Below are positions 1 to 12,766 of a stretch of DNA of 64,000 nt, piece after piece. The position numbers and the translations under genes are program-made. Numbering within the stretch: the stretch's first letter is position 1; each line of letters opens with the position of its first letter. The stretch comes from Ignelater luminosus (taxonomy: Eukaryota > Arthropoda > Insecta > Coleoptera > Elateridae): NCBI GenBank assembly GCA_011009095.1, contig VTPC01000417.1, positions 24,707 through 88,706 of the forward strand, in the 5' to 3' direction. Under the pieces are notes generated by a model, which was not told where the DNA came from, ran no database searches, and worked only from the letters and a program-made list of their open reading frames with translations.

Positions 1-707
1 TTTTGCAATGAGTTCTATATGACCCCAGGATCATTCATGACTATTGAGATCTTTCCCCCGCCCCCTTCTTCCCTTTTAACCACCCCCTTTCTGAAGATTT
101 TTTTTATTTGTGAAAATGTGTGGATTTTAGCTCAAAAATGGCCTCTAGAAGGTTTCTTGGGTTGTTGATCACGAATCCGGCATTAGCTTTCCGGAAAAGT
201 GAAGCTGGCCGTGGAAAAACGGAAAATTTGGCCTAACTTCTGGAAAACTTTTTCTTGTTAGTGAAAATTTTCGAGTTAAAATTCAAAATTTTCACAAACA
301 AGAAAACATTTTCCGGAAATTGTGCCAAATTTTCCGATTTTCCACGGCCAGGCTGGTTTTCCCGGAAAACTAATATCAGAATCGTGATCAGCGACCAAAA
401 AACCTGTTAGAACCCATTATCTAGCCGAAATTACAAAAGTTTTTCAGAAATTGTGCCAAATTTTCCGATTTTTCACAGTCAGACTGGTTTTCCCGGAAAA
501 CTAATATCAGATTCGTGATCAACAACCCAAAAAAACCTCCTAGAAGCTTTTTGAGCTAAAATTCACACATTTTCACAAATAAGAAAAAATCTCCAGAAAG
601 GGGTTGGTTAAAAGGGTTGATTTCGCGATTTGGAGCAGAAGGGGGGCGGGGGCGAAGGTATAAATAATCCTGAATGACCTAGGGGTCATATAGAACTCAT
701 TGCAAAA
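1..707. repeat. Foldback (nested inverted-repeat) element, cut by the left window edge
   Basis: Bases 1-175 pair as an inverted repeat with roughly 505-707: the left end reads TTTTGCAATGAGTTCTATAT and the right end is its reverse complement. A second palindrome lies inside: about 138-266 pairs with 286-418 around a short loop near 275, with long runs such as GGCCGTGGAAAA matched on both arms. A further degenerate copy of the inner arm lies at about 440-510. No transposase is visible, so this is a non-autonomous foldback element or MITE. The real left end may lie outside the window, so the target duplication cannot be read. Confidence 0.75.
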
Positions 708-3700
708 AAGCGTTTTCAAATTCGTGCTGAATGTTTTTTTTTGAAATTCTCCCAGCTCATTGAATGGATTACTGGTAGAGGTGTCAAATTTGTTTGGACA
801 TAAGAACAGCAAAACTGGATTTTTCAATAGGCAAGTCACGATTTGCATTTTATAATGACCTGGGTCTCTTCTTAATTATTATAGATGCCTCCATACCTGA
901 CACGCTCCGAATTAGTATGAAACGCAATCATCAAAGTGCAGTAGCGCGTTCCACTAAAAAGTTCAGTTTTGTCGTTCTTGTGCTCCAACAAATCCTTTGC
1001 GGCGCTGTTCGTGGTTGAAAGGACCCCTTCGTTCTGGACACTTTGGGTGTAAATCTACCTCGTGCAATCAATTTCTGATTTTCAGGTGTCTCCATGCTAA
1101 ATTTGTAACAGAGCGATCTTGTTCAACACTTTCTTTCATCTTTTTGCCTTGGCCACATCTTCTGATAACTATATCCGTCCTTTGAATCTCAAATGCAATT
1201 GACTTATCATGCTTGGAAAGCATTTACCACTTGAGCAACTTCTTTCTTGTTTACAGCAAACCAACCGCTCTTCTTGCAACTTCGGTCTCGACAAATGTCT
1301 TTGCATTTGACTTACAATTATCAATTCAATCACAAAGATACGCCCAGAAAAGTGATAATAAATTGTATACTTTGTGGTACCATAACAGTTTTTTTAAATA
1401 ATAAGAAAAAGACTTAGCGCACCATTGCACTGCCTTGATCAAAACAAATTTAGCGATATAGTATGAATTACATTAAAAAAAAATATTTCACGAACCTTAC
1501 CATTGTACCTTTTATTTTGTTTCTATTGCAACTACTTACCCACAACTGAATGTCGTCAACTTACATGAAACTAGATGGCGCAATTTAAATTTAACTTTAG
1601 ATAGGATTAACAAAAATGTTAATTGTGAAGCTAGAATTGGGGCTAACCAATTGAAACAAATAAAAAATGCGCAGCAATACTTATCGTTTACCTTCTATAT
1701 ATTGGGTGGTATTTTTGTCTCAGAATTAAAACTTCTTGGTTCTTGTACTCGAATTCATTATCGGTTGCTATTATATTACATACAACTCTTCAACTTCCTT
1801 GCTACACATTTCAATTGTGGAACGATTCAGGTTTTCCTATCTATAGGGGTAATACAATACTGATAAAGTTTTGGCAAAACTTGACTCGTCTGGTGGCCCC
1901 TTGGTATCTCATAAACGGTTTTCTTCAGAAGGTTAAATCAACACTTAGTTTTTTGTCTTGTTAATTAATAGGCAGCACGCACGAAAGAATGGCATCTTTT
2001 AGTTAAATTAAATGCTTCAAGTTGTGACGACCTTGCGTTTTCAACTGTCCTTTTGATACTCTCTCTTCTATTAATCTTCACAATTTTTATGAATATCATA
2101 ATTACAAATATCTTATTGTTTGATACCATCTCAATATTAAAATGCCTCTAATGATGTTTTTAACATTGAATTAATTTGTTTTTAATTTAAATGACTTCTT
2201 CCTTATAATTTGCTAATATCAAAATGTTTTAGCGATAGGCTTTGCTGTGCGTAATTTAACAACGGTGCTCATGGTTTATGGCTTGAATTACGAACTACTG
2301 TAAATAATTAATTACACGACATTGACCTTTCGTTCATTTATCAATCCTTAAATTTTATTATTATAATTATCATTATACTGTAATAAATTAATAAAAAATT
2401 GCATAAAATTTACAGCAACTATTATAACGTTCTCAATTTCATCACGCTTTAAAATGTTAAAGAACTGTATCCTTTTACTTTTTGACAGAAAATTATAAAA
2501 GTTCAATAAAAATAACAGCAATTTAATTATTAAAACCCTGTTTGAAGAATTATATAATACAATCAAAGATGTTCTACAATCACTTACAAAAATATCATCT
2601 GTACGTCTATTAATTATGTTATGTATTCAGTTAACGTAAAAGTTCCGTAATCATCAACGGTATTGGCACTATTTAAATCTAAATAAAACTGAAAAACCAG
2701 TTTTATCTTTTTTTTAATAGTTAGTAGATCATCAAACACTCCTTGAACATAACCGGTAACATCGGTAAATTCTAAACTCATCTAATTTATTTATGTAACA
2801 AATGCAACACCATACGAGGTCGTTTAGCGAACATTTACAAAATATCAAGCGTGCTTTAAAGTGTTTTAACATAACACAAGTAGATAAATAATTATTTCCT
2901 TATTGTGTTCTTGTTTTACACTTTTAACCACTTTATAAGAAATGTGCCGACAATAATTTTCAGAGTTTTACGCAACTGGAACAGTTACAAATGGCAACAA
3001 TTAATCTCAAAACCATCTCTTGAAAGTAATAAACTAATTTTATTTTAAATCCATTGTGAAATTAATGCCCCTTAATTAGTCATGATCACTAGACGGGTAA
3101 AACAGGAGACAATAAAATTTCACTTCTTCAGTCTCTATATTAAAACCACAATAACTAACAATAAGAGGTCACTACTCTAAAGATATATAAGTAGGCATCT
3201 TTTCAGTAACAGTAAATATATCTTCACTTTTATGTATAAACATGGGAAAACATACAGTTAAGTGCATCAACAAGCAGAAAATTGCCATAAAATTGTCAAC
3301 GTGAAGAAATTTAAATATATCAATTATGTTTAAATATGCAAAAAGCGTTGAGAATGATGACGAGATGATTTAAGCAAATTAAAAATTTATTTGATGACCT
3401 TCAGGATGTGAGATTCAGCATTCTGAAAGTGTTTTAACAAAAATAGAAATGAATTTGCTTTGACATTGTGTTTAAGATTTCCATTGGCAGAAAGTCAATA
3501 AATTTATTCTATTCAACCATTATGGTTGTTCTTTATAATTATACAAGATGAAATCTACATAAATCTGGAAAAATTTCTAAATATTTACATATTTTCTAAC
3601 ACTAATAACGTATAATTTTTAATTATTAATCAGGAAAATATAATTAACACCAGTCAATTTATATGTAAAATGGAAAACGGACGTGACAGTTAATAATAAT

Positions 3701-4889
3701 AATCATTTCTGTTTTATATAACCTTAAAATGAGTGTAAAATAAAAAAAAGGTTCAATAAATAAATGACCATGGACATGCATATTATAAATGAAAGTTAGA
3801 GTGAATTTTAGCGTAATATTCTTGTAACACGAATTTCATCCAAAGCTGAAAAAATAGTTTAGAAAGTTAAATGATAAGATACAATAATAAGAAGATACGA
3901 TGATAAATAATACCTAAGAAAGAATTGGTTGATCGATGATTCAACATAATAATGATCAGCTTCTCTCATAGCTGAAACACTACTGTTCGAAGTATGTTCA
4001 TAGAGACATGAATTTCTTCTAAATTTATCCAGGTCTTAATGTCGTGGAATGATGACATATGAGTATTATTACCACAAAAAAGAAGAAAAACTAAATAACA
4101 GCTAAGTAGTTAGGAAGTTATTACTAGTTTTACATCAAGCTTAAAAAATTAGAGTTACTGCTACATCGTGCAATGAGAATCATCCTACAATGCAATAAAC
4201 GAACGTCAATAGATGATATGTTATCGCAAATTAAATGGCCGAATATTAAAGAATTGATACATTTTATCATAATGCTGCTTTTATATAGTGAATGGATACT
4301 TACCTAGATATTAGGTTTTTTCGTGCAATGCAATGACGAAATGCTTTTACAAAATAGAGTTACAGAAAGGGCAAGTTGAATACACATTGATGGCTGATTA
4401 AATCGGATCTACTAACTGACAATAAAGAGAGTAAAACAGACTGAACTCTTAAGAGTGTACTTTGTAAGTAAACCAGTAAAGAAATAAAATCGAAGATCCA
4501 CTATTCTTTCTATGTAGAATAATTGGTTAGGGAAAAAAGATTTGACAGACTCATGAAGATGATAAACCAAATATCTCAAAGCAATTTATTTTTTAAAGAG
4601 TAGCTTCTCTTGCTCACCTCTATATTTATGGATCTGTGGCTTATTTATGGTCACAAAGCTTAGTTTCTTGAAATATGTAACTAGAACAGATGAAAGATGG
4701 TATCCATGCAAATGAAGTAAACGAATATCCGTATTCATTGCCAAGGTGCAAGTGGTGCATTGCACTTGAATGTCTACTTCTAGCAGATGCTTGAAACGTA
4801 AAAAGCTCTTCCATATTAATTTTCACAAGATCGTAAAATATGTGAATTGGGGTTTCTTCTTCCCGTCGTAACCTTTAGTTCTTATAGTT
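708..4889. other. Intergenic, no recognisable gene
   Basis: AT-rich sequence. Short open frames on the plus strand between 794 and 1964 are slightly GC-richer than the surroundings and may be the remains of a mobile element, but I recognise no domain in them. From about 2000 to 4889 I see only low-complexity AT-rich sequence. Confidence 0.5.
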
Positions 4890-5230
4890 CAGTAGATATA
4901 TGAAAAAAAATAGGTGATAGGTGGAACTAATTCCCACAAAGACTAGTTTTGAATTTCTTAGTTCGTTGTTGGTATCTTTTTGACATACTAAAAGCCTAGA
5001 AAAATCTGAGTGTGCAAAATACTTTTCTCGGCCGCCATCTTGAAAAAAATTTAAAAAATCATAAAAATCGTGTGTGGTATCAAATTAAAGAAATGATTAT
5101 GATATTGGTTTTAAATAATAAAAATAAATAACAAAATAGTGGCCGAAAAACTGAAAGCTTTAGCAGTGTTGAAAATCATATTTTTATTAAACAAAATGCG
5201 TTTTATGATACAAATGCATATGAATTTCAT
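4890..5230 (+). repeat. Left inverted arm of the 4.9-7.5 kb element
   Basis: About 340 bp, the reverse complement of 7196-7520 with scattered mismatches and small gaps. It contains a GGCCGCCATCTTGAA block mirrored as TTCAAGATGGCAGC in the right arm. It carries no open frame. Confidence 0.75.
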
Positions 5231-5430
5231 CAATATTTTGAATTACATTATTATATTATAAAATATACATCCGTACTAATGAGTTCTTTGGCCGCCATTC
5301 TGATCTGGAATAGAAGAGACCTTAAAGACTATTTACGCAGAAAATACAATCTCGCATATGCTTACAGGTTTAGCTTATTCAAGAGCTGTTAGAGGGCACA
5401 TAGGTACTACTTTCATCTGTACTTACATCA

Positions 5431-7160
5431 ATGTTGCTTCAGGAACACTTGGCACCAGTGGATACAGATGAAATACAGCCAAGTTTGCCAAATTTGCAGA
5501 GTCTCATGAAGCTTTACGATAAGCTGTATAATGGAGAGATAAAAGTTGCTGAAATAAGTTCCTCTACCGAACTGTTGAAGTTGTCTTCCAAATTGCAAAA
5601 GAAAAACAACTCTTTAAAAAATACAAAATAGGACAGCGAAACTGTGGATCATGTATCTAGATATGGTTGACATTGCCAAGGTTTTACTTGGGCTGAACAA
5701 ACAGAAAAATGCATTTGCAAGCTGTAGACCACATGCTGCCTTTCTTTGCAGCTGCAGGGCACAATAACTATGCAAAATGTGCCAGGGTATATCTACAATA
5801 AATAAGAGAACTGGAAAAAACCATGGAGATGTTTATAGCTTGTTGAGTGCTGGTCATTTCATTTCGTTTCGTAGACACACTAGATTGTGGGCTGTAATAT
5901 GGACCGATATGTTCATCAAACAAACCTTAATGCGATCCACAAAAGGTCGAGGTGGTTTAACACGTGGAAGAGGCATGGGTGATAGCCAACGAGTTTCATT
6001 GATATTAAGCCATCCTGCCTGCTGTGAAGTAAGAGCAATCGCCGTGTTAGCAGTGAGCAACACATTGAAATATCCGATGCTAGAACATCTAGAGATATGA
6101 AGGATTTCCTAGCATTACTTCAATTTTTGGAAGATCACTATCCATTTGATTCACAATGCGTTGAGCTACATAATATTTTCATTGGGTTAGTAGATAGTCA
6201 AGACAAGGTAACTGCAGATAAAGCTAAGTTAAATGGACTTCGAATCCAATCCAAACTAACTGAAAAAGCTTTCAACTCTGAGGATCAGGGATCAAGCTGT
6301 TACTATGAAGATATTAAAAAAAAGGTATTGTCATTGACAGAGCTATTCAACATATTAATACAGGACTCCTCACCCAGAGAATGCTGGTGTGTTTGTCTGT
6401 AAATCTTGATCTGCAAAAATTAAAGGAGAACTTCAGTTATGAATTATCTATACTTCCCCAGTTTCTGTTTGATCCAGACACTCAGTTCTTGAGAAAAAGT
6501 GACAAATCATCATTGGCAAGAACTTTGGATGACACAGCAACTAGTTTAAATTACATGTTACCTGCGGAAACATCGTATGTTTTTGACGGGGATGCACTAC
6601 TACACAAATTGGCATGGCCAAAAACAGGAAAATTTTCAGATGTTACAACTGTATATCAATCATATTGCTAAGCAATATAAAGTTGTGATAATTGTATTTG
6701 ATGGCTGTGGCATCTCCAGTATAAAGGCTGTAGAGCAGCAGATACGCACAAAACAATCATCATTAATAGTGACATACGATATAATCTCTACTTGAAGAAA
6801 ATCACAACTGCCAAAAGTGAAAATATTGCAAGATTGCCACCTACAGAAGATGCTGTGTGCAATGTCTTTGTTGGAAAACTATGAACACCAATATTGCTAA
6901 TCCCGAAGACTGGCGTTGGAAAAAAGTAGGAGACCAACTACAGCCCATAACATGTGAAATGAGCCCTGCACCAGAGTTATTATTAAACATGATCCGCTGC
7001 ATTGCAAAATGGATACAAATGAGCCGTGTGGTGGTGGTAAATGTACGTGTCGACGTTATGGTGTGGAATGTACTGAGATATGTTGTAACTGTTCTGGGAG
7101 AGATTGCACAAATAGTGCACTAAAAGAAAATGATTTGGAAGAAACTAAAGAAGAGTATTA
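5431..7160 (+). pseudogene. Broken gene of an uncharacterised metazoan multi-copy family (cysteine-rich C-terminus)
   Basis: Coding similarity runs through several frames: 5431-5631, 5640-5768, 5777-6070, 6080-6402, 6381-6671 and 6640-6795, then 6890-7160. Visible blocks include GGLTRGRGMGDSQR (near 5950-5990), an FDGD motif (near 6583), a VFDG block (near 6700) and a C-terminal cysteine cluster at 7000-7110 with pattern CxC-x7-C-x3-CC-x-C, like CXC (tesmin-type) motifs. From memory, these blocks in this order match long uncharacterised proteins present in many copies in arthropods and cnidarians. Such proteins have a FEN/PIN-like middle region, which appears deleted here between about 6800 and 6890. 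At least four frame changes and a large deletion make this copy non-functional. It sits between the two inverted arms, so it was probably element cargo. Function unknown. Confidence 0.6.
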
Positions 7161-7195
7161 GATTTAGCTTTTCTCTTATGAAAGATGTAAGCGTA

Positions 7196-7520
7196 ATGAA
7201 ATACATATGCATTTGTATTATAAAACGCATTTTCAACACTGCAAAAGCTTTCAGTTTTTCAGCCACCACTTTGTTATTTATTTTTATTATTTAAAACCAA
7301 TATCATAATCATTTTCAGCAGGAAATTGTCTTTAATTTGATACCACACACGAGTTTTTATGATTTTTAAAATTTTTTCAAGATGGCAGCTAAAGAAACGT
7401 ATTTTACACACTCAAATTTTTCTAGACTTTTAGTATGTCAAAAAGATACCAACAATGAACTAGAAAATTCAAACCCCGTCTTTGTGGGAATTAGTTTCAC
7501 CCAAAAACCTATATCTACTG
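7196..7520 (-). repeat. Right inverted arm of the 4.9-7.5 kb element
   Basis: Reverse complement of 4890-5230. It ends CTACTG followed by TA at 7521-7522. A short open frame through this arm (7382-7579) is an accident of the repeat. Confidence 0.75.
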
Positions 7521-10500
7521 TACTATTACGCAATGAAGAGATACTTGTTTGGCTAATCCTTGATTACTCCTATCAATAGCTTAATGGGTCAGTGTCATAA
7601 TGCTTAAAACTTCGTTACAAGCGTTTTTGGCAATTCCAATACTTTTAAAATTTAGCTAAAACTAACTCATTGGACTAAGTAAACACCCCTAGAAAATATG
7701 ACAAAGTTGATCATCCCTTAAAAGATTATTAACCATGTAAGTACAATATAAAAATAAAGAATAATTTGAAATAATAACAACCTTACAAAAGGTGAGACTG
7801 TGGCAAATTCAATTTTCTTTGGAAATGTTCAAATTTTGAAAAAACAAAAATACACAACCCACCCTTAGGATTGACTTACGGGTTATAACTAAAAAAGATG
7901 ATTACGTTGATTGTGTTCTGCAAAGTTACAAAAAGATTCTACAGAGCACCGAGAGAAACCACTTTTTGAATTATACTAGATTTTAAAAAACCGATGTACA
8001 ATAAGAGCTCTTACCGGCAAAGGGGCAAAAAGGAGCAAACGATTCATCGACTAGTACTTGCCCCAAAATCTAACCAACAAGCTGATAACAAATACTAACC
8101 ATACTGAGCCATACTCCGTTTCATAGAAGGGATTATAATTAGCCGTTTCTTGAAAGATTAGTAGTCGCATTATGACAGATCTATCAAAGCTAAGCTAAAC
8201 GACAAAGTATAAATAACTTGCTATGTTTGTAGCTGAATGAATGATCTTTAAAACCATTGTCTATTGCTTTGTCCTTATGAATACGCAAAACCGTAAGATA
8301 TCGTTTGAAACAGACTTTTGTTTTTTCACAGTTCAAAACAACTTATTTTCTCAATGTTTATAACTGTGCTGTAACCTTCACTGCCAAGTAACAACAGAAC
8401 TGATCATTGTAAAGCAGGAGAAAGTCGGAAATTCGATTTTCTAAACCATAGTGCATCGCTGGGAAAAAGATGGGGCAAAATTGACAAAAATAGAATATTC
8501 TGTATGCAGGGCCATATTGCCAATAGGTTGACTAGGACAAAGCTTAAGACGTCGCATAAAAAAAATATGCGTCGCATCGCCGCCGGATCCGATCATCAAA
8601 TTATTTCACATATAAATCATAGTATAGGCGCCGAATTGTTATCAACCTAAAGCGTCCAAATGTATCAATCAGGTTTTACCTAACTGTCATATTCTTGGTT
8701 TTCAATTCAATACTTTTTCAAATCTTTCCAAATTTCTCTACACTCGGCTTCTCATTCTAAGTGTTTATTGAGGTAGGTATTCAAAATGAAAATCTGCAAA
8801 TCCCAAAAGATTTTTAAGCAAAAGAATTGAACGTCAGGCTAAATTTAGAAGAATTCGCTGCAACAAATCCAAGAACAACTTCTAGCATGTCGCGCAATAT
8901 TACTGACTCCTACAAAACAAAACTTTAACGTAATTTTATTTGAGATTAGATAGATTACTAAGTGATGGGAAAACACCTAGTCGCAATTCTAGTTATACCA
9001 AGGACGTTGGAAAAATATTCACCAAGACCGAGAAGACTCAACTTCTTGACTGGTTCAAAACTTATATTGATCTCTTCACAATAAAAATCAATTGGTAATA
9101 ATTAGAAAGTGAACTAAGAACCTGAACGATGCTCACAATTCGCTTGGTGAGGTCAAATTAAATTTAGATAAACATTGAAACTCTTTTCTTCGCATTGTTA
9201 ATAAGTCGCCGTGAGAAGTTTCTTGAAGTTCTTCTAACAATTCCAATTAGCGGTCTCATTCTGATTTGATGAAATTCTTTTGGACTGGAAACAAAAACAT
9301 GGCTAACTTTACAAATCCAAATCATTGATCTACTCTGTTGACTGATTCAAAGCAGCGATATTATAAACATACAATTCATTGAGATGATAAAACTTTGTTA
9401 AAATGCCCATGATTCCTTCATACTTGAACGTAAGTTAAATACAGAAGAAAAATTTCGGATCTCTTTAAAATTTCTAAACCTAAAGATAAAATTCAGTTCA
9501 AATTTTGTTATTCTTATTAAAAGCTGAAAGCATAAAACCAAACATCATCGCATACAAAAAAAAACAAAAAACTGCAGAAATCTTGGATCCATTAAAAAAG
9601 CTAATCATCATTACAAAATTAGTTACAATTCATCAATTTCGGTTTTATTGAAATCGTACCTTTCCTTCAAGGACAAATAAAAGATTTTTTAGCGATCTCG
9701 CAGAAAAAACGGTTCAACGCCTCCACAACTTGGTCTGCTCGGTGGAGTCAATCAATCAATTTCTAAATTTAAATGAATACTTAGGTCACAAAAGAAATTA
9801 AATATCATACCACCACAACAAAAATAAACAATCATTACGAAAACTCTAACCTTGAATAAATGTCGAATTAGAATATCATCTTTCATTCATCTAGTCTTGA
9901 ATTATCAAGTTTGAAACACATAGTTGTGCGAATATCGACCAGAAAGAAATGAAGAGTAATTAACTAAAACTTGTTAAGTTGTCACAACTTTTTTCTTAAT
10001 GACAAATTCTACGACAATTCTTACATAATGATGTACAGTATTTCAGTCATTTATAAATCGTATATTCTTTGAAAGAGCATTGTGTAGGTGTCAAAATTAC
10101 ATGGAATTTTCGTAATTTGGTTTCCTTTCCATTTTCTTTTTTAGAATATTTAATAACACATCTTATTAAAAACACGCACATCCTACGTTTTGTATGCTCT
10201 GAATCAGTTTCAATAATAATTTATTGCTTTAAAGAGTTTGTAAATTTTTTTGCTCCACTAAACAGAAATTTATTTTGTGAGAACGCTTAAAACAAACCAT
10301 CAATTTTCAGTTGTTTGATTAATTTTTCTAATCAATTTTAACCGCCACTTCATGCGTTTTATTTGAAATGGTCGAATGCTTCATCTTCCACCTCGATTTG
10401 GAATTAAACTTTGTATTGCAACGTGATTGTGCTTTTCTATAGGTTACTGTTACATCGTGTAATTTATTGTCTTGCCACGCATTTTTCAAATGTAATAAAC

Positions 10501-11471
10501 TAAAGGTTATGCATAAGTGACACAAATGCAAAATAGGAAAAGTGAATCTACTACCGATGGTAAAAATATTTAGATAATAATGATGACGAACGTTTTAATT
10601 GTTTCCACACAATTTTTTCTTGATTCGTAATCGTTCTTGAATGTTTTGCAAAAAAAGGGAAACGGAAAAAACACGGAAGTATTATATATGCTGCCGTTTA
10701 TTTATTAAGATATTTTTTATGATAAAGTACATACAGTATAATTTAATTCAAGTTTAACAATAAAATTGAAGTAAGAAGGTATTTGAAATGTCACATACAT
10801 GTGACAACGTATGTATTCAACTGGCACATGCGAAAAACGCAACAATAGCAGTTAAGCAAAACAATTTGTCGGGAAACTAAACTCAAAATTACATTCTTCC
10901 TTATTTTGTAAATGTTACCGTTGACTGAACATTATGTATTAGGAGAATTTCATCGCTTTAACTTGAAATTGTATTGCGGAACAAAAGGACTGAAGAAAAT
11001 TGGTGGTTCATTTACAATGCTGATTCAAGCACTGTAACTACACACAAAAAACATTAAAATTCACTTAGAAATGGATTATTGTTCGTTTAACACTGTAGTG
11101 ATTTTTAAGGGTTTGCAAAAAGTATTAATTTCAACAAGCGGAAAACATCATTTAAATTCATTCCTAATTGTTTCTGTGAAGTTTCAATTTGCAAAATTAA
11201 GAAACACAAGAAATATCCGTACGTATGAATTAATCATTTTGACGTAGTATTTTCGATTTATTATTGCGGAAGTGTACACATTTTTCTGGCTCAACACAGT
11301 CTTTTTGGAATTGAACAACAAGTCTATTACAGTTCTTGTTTCATTGATTCTTGTGTATTATACACAATTCAGGTTCCAATCTAAATTAGTCACTCTAGAA
11401 ATATCTTATTTCTGCTACTCTGTAGATTTTTTGTATCGGGCCTTTAAGACAGATTCTCAATTAGTATCATA
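7521..11471. other. Intergenic, no recognisable gene
   Basis: AT-rich. Near 8550-8580 there is a short imperfect hairpin (CGTCGCAT, poly-A, ATGCGTCG). At 10789-10806 there is a perfect dyad (TGTCACAT-AC-ATGTGACA). The short open frames at 10069-10290 and 11272-11526 have biased AT-rich composition and no motif. Confidence 0.5.
10789..10806. other. Perfect 8-bp dyad, spacer AC
   Basis: TGTCACAT, two bases, ATGTGACA. A related dyad (GTAACAT-AC-ATGTTAC) occurs at 19955-19970 with the same ACAT-AC-ATGT core. It could be a dimeric transcription-factor site. Nothing nearby identifies a target gene. Confidence 0.3.
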
Positions 11472-12764
11472 CGAGGCTGATCTAAAAAGTTTCCGACCTA
11501 ACAAAGATACAAGACATTTTTTCTAAAAATTTTTTTTATTTTTCAACATAGTCTCCTTGTAACTCTACACACTTCTCCCAGCGATGCTCCCATCTCTGTA
11601 ACCCGTCCAAATAGTACTCGGCATTTTTTCTCTGCAAAATAATTGTTCACGAAGGTGATTGCCTCTTCATTTGACGAAAATCTTTGTCCTCCGAGCGCAA
11701 TTTTTAAATGAGGGAACAAAAAGAAGTCGCTTGGGGCTAGATCTGGTGAGTAAGGCGGATGGTCAAGCAGTTCAAATCGTAATTCGTGGATTTTCGCCAT
11801 GGCAACCGCTGAGGTGTGAGACGGTGCGTTGTCTTGGTGAAAAGGGATTTTCTTTTTCTGCAAATGTGGCCGTTTTTTTGCAAGTTCTACCTTCAGCTTG
11901 TCAAGTAATGATGCATAGTATGCTCCTGTAATGGTTTTTCCTTTTTGAAGATAATCGATTAAAATAACTCCATGACTATCCCAAAAAACAGTCGCCATCA
12001 CTTTCCCAGCCGAAAAAACAGTTTTTGCTTTTTTTGGAGCCGGTTCCCCCTTTGCAGTCCACTGTTTGGACTGTATTTTTGTTTCGGGCGTATAATGGTG
12101 TATCCAAGTTTCATCTACAGTAATTAATCGGCGCCAAAACTCGGATTTATTTCGCCAAAACTGCGCCAAAAGAGCGTTGGAAATATTCATTCGAACACGT
12201 TTTTGGTCTAACGTGAGCAAACGCGGCACCCAACGTGCGGACAGCTTTCTCATGCCTAAATGTTGATTTAATATGTGACAAACACGTTCTTTTGACATGT
12301 TCATAACCTCTGCTATCTCTCTCACTTTAATTCGGCGGCCTTCTAGCACCATTTGGTGAACTTTGGCGATGTTTTCGTCGGTAGTTGCAGTTTTTGGACG
12401 TCCCGAACGTTCATCGTCTCCCAAGCTCTTACGGCCACGTTTAAATTCAGCATCCCAAAATTTCACTGTGGTAAATGATGGTGCAGAGTCCCCATACACA
12501 GGATCCAACTCATCTTTTATTTGCGAAGGCGTATTGCCTTTCAAAAACAAACATTTAATGACAGCTCGATACTCGATTTTGTCCATTTTCACAAAAAAAC
12601 TCACATCAACTCACTCAAACGACTGTTACATAAAAACTGCGCGTCCAAAATGGCTGAAACTTTGGTGAGTAACTGTCAACAGATGAACAACGAAATTCAG
12701 TAGCTTTTATTTACGAGTGCTGCCATCTTCACGTTGAGGTCGGAAACTTTTCAGACCACCCTCG
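11472..12764 (-). mobile_element. Mariner transposon, near complete, with TA target duplication
   Basis: The element is 1293 bp, the usual mariner size. The terminal inverted repeats are 28 bp (11472-11499 and 12737-12764), start CGAGG and end TTTCCGACCT, and match at 25 of 28 positions. TA dinucleotides flank both ends (11470-11471 and 12765-12766). It holds one minus-strand transposase gene. Reverse-transcriptase-like sequence on the right flank shows that it inserted into an older non-LTR relic. High TIR identity and only one visible coding lesion suggest fairly recent activity of this lineage. Confidence 0.95.
11543..12604 (-). CDS. Mariner transposase, one frameshift near the C-terminus
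   Basis: Cut-and-paste transposase of the DD34D type. The N-terminal ~120 residues carry the paired helix-turn-helix DNA-binding region. The catalytic aspartates are visible in VDETWIHH, in HQDNAPSH and in YSPDLAPSD, with exactly 34 residues between the second and third. The frame runs 353 codons, but the last ~25 residues are out of register. A run of six A on the coding strand (T6 at 11624-11629) shifts the frame, and the family-typical WEHRWEKC-like C-terminus continues in the neighbouring frame to a stop at 11536-11538. Translation may start at Met1 or at Met7 (MDKIEYR). The catalytic core is intact, but the shifted tail probably reduces or abolishes function unless the homopolymer is a sequencing error. 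Confidence 0.92.
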   Translation of the reverse strand: MSFFVKMDKIEYRAVIKCLFLKGNTPSQIKDELDPVYGDSAPSFTTVKFWDAEFKRGRKSLGDDERSGRPKTATTDENIAKVHQMVLEGRRIKVREIAEVMNMSKERVCHILNQHLGMRKLSARWVPRLLTLDQKRVRMNISNALLAQFWRNKSEFWRRLITVDETWIHHYTPETKIQSKQWTAKGEPAPKKAKTVFSAGKVMATVFWDSHGVILIDYLQKGKTITGAYYASLLDKLKVELAKKRPHLQKKKIPFHQDNAPSHTSAVAMAKIHELRFELLDHPPYSPDLAPSDFFLFPHLKIALGGQRFSSNEEAITFVNNYFAEKKCRVLFGRVTEMGASLGEVCRVTRRLC

Positions 12765-12766
12765 TA

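Larger units (their letters stand above)
4890..7520 (+). mobile_element. Decayed DNA element with ~330-bp terminal inverted repeats
   Basis: Two long inverted arms, 4890-5230 and 7196-7520, flank a broken coding region. Both arms begin CAGTAGATAT and keep shared blocks such as AACTAATTCCCACAAAG and ATACCACACACGA-like sequence throughout. The right end is followed by TA; the left end is preceded by TT, so a TA target duplication is possible but not proven, and similarity continues a few bases further out on both sides. The cargo is the broken gene at 5431-7160 rather than a recognisable DDE transposase. Element boundaries come from the arms; family assignment is open. Confidence 0.7.
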
